This document shows positions 61,362-64,000 of a stretch of 64,000 bases of DNA, in pieces. The notes beneath the pieces are model-generated. The model saw only the letters and a list, made by a program, of their open reading frames with translations, did not search any database and was not told where the DNA came from. The DNA comes from Pseudodesulfovibrio sediminis (GTDB lineage: Bacteria; Desulfobacterota; Desulfovibrionia; Desulfovibrionales; Desulfovibrionaceae): contig NZ_AP024485.1 of NCBI RefSeq assembly GCF_020886695.1, positions 1,249,001 to 1,313,000 on the forward strand, given 5' to 3'. Each line of letters begins with the position of its first letter. Within the stretch, counting starts at the first letter, position 1. A program made the translations under genes and the position numbers.

Positions 61362-62357
61362 TCAATCTGAAACCGTCAGAAGGATTTTGCCTAACGCGCT
61401 GCCCCCCTTCCAATATCGATGTGCCTCGGCGATATCCCGAAACGAAAAAACCTGCTCGTCAATAAGTACCGCCAAAGCGCCTTCATCCACCAACGCGCTC
61501 ATGTTGGTCAGCACCTCTCCGTGCAGTTCTCTTCCCTGCCCTGTGATCATGGGCAACAGCATGAACACCACATGCAGCGACAAGCTCCTGGCATGCATCA
61601 GACTGAGATCATGCGATGAACGGGTCGCCGTGGAAATCACCTGCCCGCCCAGAGCGGCGGCGGCAAAGGATTGATCAAGCACATTGCCGCCCACAGTATC
61701 AAAGATCACATCAAAACCATCTCCCCCCGTGCATTCGGCGACATACTCGGCCACGGCACTTTCGCGATAGTACACAGGCGTACCGCCCAGCGCCTCCACG
61801 ACCGCGGCCTTGTCCGGCGAAGAAACCGTGGCAAAGACTTCCGCGCCTATATGAACTCCGAGTTGAACGGCCATGTGCCCGACCCCGCCAGCACCACCAT
61901 GCACCAGGAGCATCTGCCCCCGCCTGATCGCGGCCTTGTCAAACAACCCCAGCCAGGCGGTGAGCACCACCAACGGCAGGGCAGCGGCATCCACAAGGTC
62001 CATGGTCTGGGGAGCAGGAGCGATAAGCCACTGATCCGCCACCATGTATTCAGCCAATGCGCCGGGTATTCCCTTGATACCCCCCGCACACCCGAAAACA
62101 GGATCGCCCACGCGAAATCGGGTCACGCCAGCGCCCACGGCTTCCACTGTGCCGGAGACATCCATACCGAGCACGGCAGGCAGGTCGGGAGCAAAAGCCA
62201 GCTCACCACCCAATTGAGTGATCTTATTGTCAATGGGATTAAAGCTTGATCCGGCGACCTTGATGCGCACCTCTCCCGGCCCTGGGACGGGAAGGACAAT
62301 ATCATGCTCCACAAACTGATATCCGGCTCCATATTCCTCAAGCACCATAGCTCTCAT
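61362..62357 (-). CDS. Zinc-independent medium-chain dehydrogenase (quinone oxidoreductase-like)
   Basis: 331-aa MDR-family enzyme. N-terminal GroES-like domain with G-E-V-R-I-K-V-A-G-S-S-F-N-P-I-D, which lacks the zinc Cys/His pair, then a Rossmann domain with G-G-A-G-G-V-G-H-M-A. This pattern fits NADPH:quinone reductases and related enone reductases. GGAGG lies 8 nt before the ATG. Monocistronic; substrate unknown. Confidence 0.9.
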   Translation of the reverse strand: MRAMVLEEYGAGYQFVEHDIVLPVPGPGEVRIKVAGSSFNPIDNKITQLGGELAFAPDLPAVLGMDVSGTVEAVGAGVTRFRVGDPVFGCAGGIKGIPGALAEYMVADQWLIAPAPQTMDLVDAAALPLVVLTAWLGLFDKAAIRRGQMLLVHGGAGGVGHMAVQLGVHIGAEVFATVSSPDKAAVVEALGGTPVYYRESAVAEYVAECTGGDGFDVIFDTVGGNVLDQSFAAAALGGQVISTATRSSHDLSLMHARSLSLHVVFMLLPMITGQGRELHGEVLTNMSALVDEGALAVLIDEQVFSFRDIAEAHRYWKGGSALGKILLTVSD

Positions 62358-62474
62358 CGTACATACCTCCGTGATACTTTATAGTACCCGCTGGTCAATA
62401 CAGTGTATAGTCCTGAATATGCCGATGGTGTGAAAATGGGTGGACCAAATCAAGCGGGTGGTCCATCATGCCCC

Positions 62475-64000
62475 ATGGCCAAACAGCAGACACAACACAC
62501 ATTGAAGCAACCGCCGGTTCTCCCCATGACCCGGCAGGAAATGAACACACTGGGCTGGGATGAACTGGATGTCCTCCTCGTTACCGGCGACGGGTATGTG
62601 GATCACCCCTCGTTCGGTGCTGCGCTCCTTGGCCGCTGGCTGATACATCATGGCTTCCGCACAGGCGTGGCCGCCCAGCCCGCTTGGGACAAACCCGACG
62701 ACGTCACACGCATGGGACGTCCCCGGCTGTTTGCCGGAGTCACGGCCGGCTCCCTCGATTCCATGCTTGCCCACTATACCGCATTTCGAAAAAAACGGTC
62801 GGACGACGCCTACACTCCCGGCGGCAAGGCCGGTGCCAGACCCAACCGCGCTTCCATGGCATACACCAACGTTGTGCAGCGCGCCTTTCCCGGTCTGCCG
62901 GTGATCCTCGGCGGCATCGAATCTTCCCTGAGACGCATCTCCCATTACGATTTCTGGTCTGACGCCGTGCGCCGTTCCATTCTGCTCGACTCCAAGGCCA
63001 CGGCCATTACCTATGGCATGGCCGAGAACTCCATCGTCACACTGACCCGAACACTGGAGCGCATCCTCAACGAAACCGGCGAAATCAATATCAAGGCACT
63101 CAGGCCGCAGTTGGTCCACATCCCGGGCCTGGTCGTTGCCGGAAGCCGAAAAGATCTGCCCGAGGACGCCTCCATTCTGAAACTGCCCTCCCATGAAGCT
63201 ATTGTCGCCGACCCCAAAAAGCTCATTGAAGCCACTGTTCTGCTGGAACGACAGGTCCATCAAAACAAGGATATGGTCATACAGGAAACCGCAGGCCGTC
63301 TGGTCATGATCACGCCGCCCGGTCCGCTACTCGATACCAAGGGACTGGACGAACTCGCAGGCTTGCCCTTTTCCCGATTGCCCCATCCCTCATACACTGA
63401 ACGCATTCCAGCGGCCAATATGATTCAGACCAGCGTGACGACGCACCGGGGATGTTCCGGCGGCTGTTCTTTCTGCACCCTTGCCCTGCATCAGGGGCGG
63501 ACCATACGCTCCCGCAGTAAAAAATCGATACTCGGTGAGATCAAGGCCATTACCCAAGTCAACGGATGGACAGGGTCCATCTCGGACGTGGGCGGCCCCA
63601 GTGCCAACATGTGGGGTGCCTACTGTGCGGACGACCAGTCCCGTTGCAAAAGGCCGAGCTGTCTGACGCCGCGCATCTGCAAGCACTACCGCGTAACCCA
63701 GCGGGATTTCGTAAACCTGCTCCGGGCGGTGCGCGAGGTGCCGTCGGTCAAACATGTGCGTGTGGCCTCGGGCTGGCGCATGGACCTCGGCCTGACAGAC
63801 ATGCAGGCGCTGGCCGGCCTGATTCGCGAGTTTGTGGGCGGTCAGGCCAAGGTCGCCCCCGAACATCAGGTGGACAAGGTGCTTGCCCTCATGCGTAAGC
63901 CGGGATTCGATACCTTTGAGAATTTTCTGCAATGCTTTGACCGTGAATCAAAGAAAGCGGGCAAAAAACAGTACGTTATCCCCTATCTCATGTCCGCTTT
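62475..64000 (+). CDS. YgiQ-family radical SAM protein (3' end off the window)
   Basis: Open to the right edge, about 508 codons present. The N-terminus L-P-M-T-R-Q-E-M-N-T-L-G-W-D-E-L-D-V and T-G-D-G-Y-V-D-H-P-S-F-G define the YgiQ (UPF0313) family. The radical SAM cluster is R-G-C-S-G-G-C-S-F-C (about residues 320-329), followed by D-V-G-G-P-S-A-N-M. The reaction of YgiQ is not known. ATG 62475 matches the family best; an in-frame ATG at 62436 would add 13 residues. Members are usually about 600-700 aa, so about one fifth is missing here. Confidence 0.92.
   Translation, partial: MAKQQTQHTLKQPPVLPMTRQEMNTLGWDELDVLLVTGDGYVDHPSFGAALLGRWLIHHGFRTGVAAQPAWDKPDDVTRMGRPRLFAGVTAGSLDSMLAHYTAFRKKRSDDAYTPGGKAGARPNRASMAYTNVVQRAFPGLPVILGGIESSLRRISHYDFWSDAVRRSILLDSKATAITYGMAENSIVTLTRTLERILNETGEINIKALRPQLVHIPGLVVAGSRKDLPEDASILKLPSHEAIVADPKKLIEATVLLERQVHQNKDMVIQETAGRLVMITPPGPLLDTKGLDELAGLPFSRLPHPSYTERIPAANMIQTSVTTHRGCSGGCSFCTLALHQGRTIRSRSKKSILGEIKAITQVNGWTGSISDVGGPSANMWGAYCADDQSRCKRPSCLTPRICKHYRVTQRDFVNLLRAVREVPSVKHVRVASGWRMDLGLTDMQALAGLIREFVGGQAKVAPEHQVDKVLALMRKPGFDTFENFLQCFDRESKKAGKKQYVIPYLMSA

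Noticed and set aside
62475-63932. Minus-strand open frames at 62466-63263 and 63390-63932
   Set aside because: They are antisense to the YgiQ-family gene, whose motifs are continuous on the plus strand.

Overview
The window looks like chromosomal DNA of a free-living Gram-negative anaerobe, most likely a Desulfovibrio/Pseudodesulfovibrio-type member of the Desulfobacterota. This is inference: the dense operons, the signalling repertoire (class III cyclases with CACHE and CHASE2 sensors), the cytoplasmic-type molybdopterin oxidoreductase and above all the order of the adhesin-secretion genes resemble what is known from Desulfovibrio vulgaris. No rRNA or other species marker is present.

Layout. 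1-3.6 kb: a lipoprotein outer-membrane efflux factor (cut by the left edge) divergent from an OmpR/CpxR-like response regulator and its CpxA-like kinase. 3.6-7.8 kb (minus): a transmembrane CACHE adenylate/guanylate cyclase, an orphan sugar-type solute-binding protein and a small alpha/beta hydrolase in one run. 8.1-16.2 kb: a molybdopterin oxidoreductase, an APC-family permease, a lipB-lipA-MBL-fold operon, thiol peroxidase (tpx) and a DUF389 membrane protein. 16.4-26.8 kb: a surface-polysaccharide locus with two GT2 glycosyltransferases, a decayed third one, an ABC-2 exporter pair (Wzm/Wzt-like), a B12-binding radical SAM enzyme, a DxD glycosyltransferase and a very long FkbM methyltransferase/coiled-coil/glycosyltransferase fusion. 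27.2-33.1 kb: an accessory, partly decaying zone with an alpha/beta hydrolase, two adjacent pseudogenes (glutamine amidotransferase and PNPOx-like), a DUF364-type protein, and a roughly 2.3-kb mini-island bounded by a duplicated tRNA-Ala 3' end and its terminator. The island carries a lipoprotein gene broken at a run of ten G.

33.5-37.0 kb: SH3 protein, M48 protease and CHASE2-cyclase operon. 37.5-61.2 kb: a complete biofilm-adhesin system. Two giant repeat adhesins (2985 and 1410 aa) share an N-terminal retention module with a TAAD putative cleavage site, and a small secreted protein lacks that module but shares the C-terminal type I secretion signal. A TolC-like outer-membrane protein follows. 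A minus-strand operon then encodes the ABC transporter (LapB-like), the membrane-fusion protein (LapC-like), the periplasmic LapG-like cysteine protease and a transmembrane PAS/HD-GYP protein whose metal-binding HD residues are lost. No LapD-type GGDEF-EAL receptor is present. The degenerate HD-GYP protein sits where such a receptor would be expected, so it is the best candidate for the cyclic-di-GMP sensor that controls LapG and thus release of the adhesins.

61.4-64 kb: a quinone-oxidoreductase-like dehydrogenase and a YgiQ-family radical SAM protein cut by the right edge.
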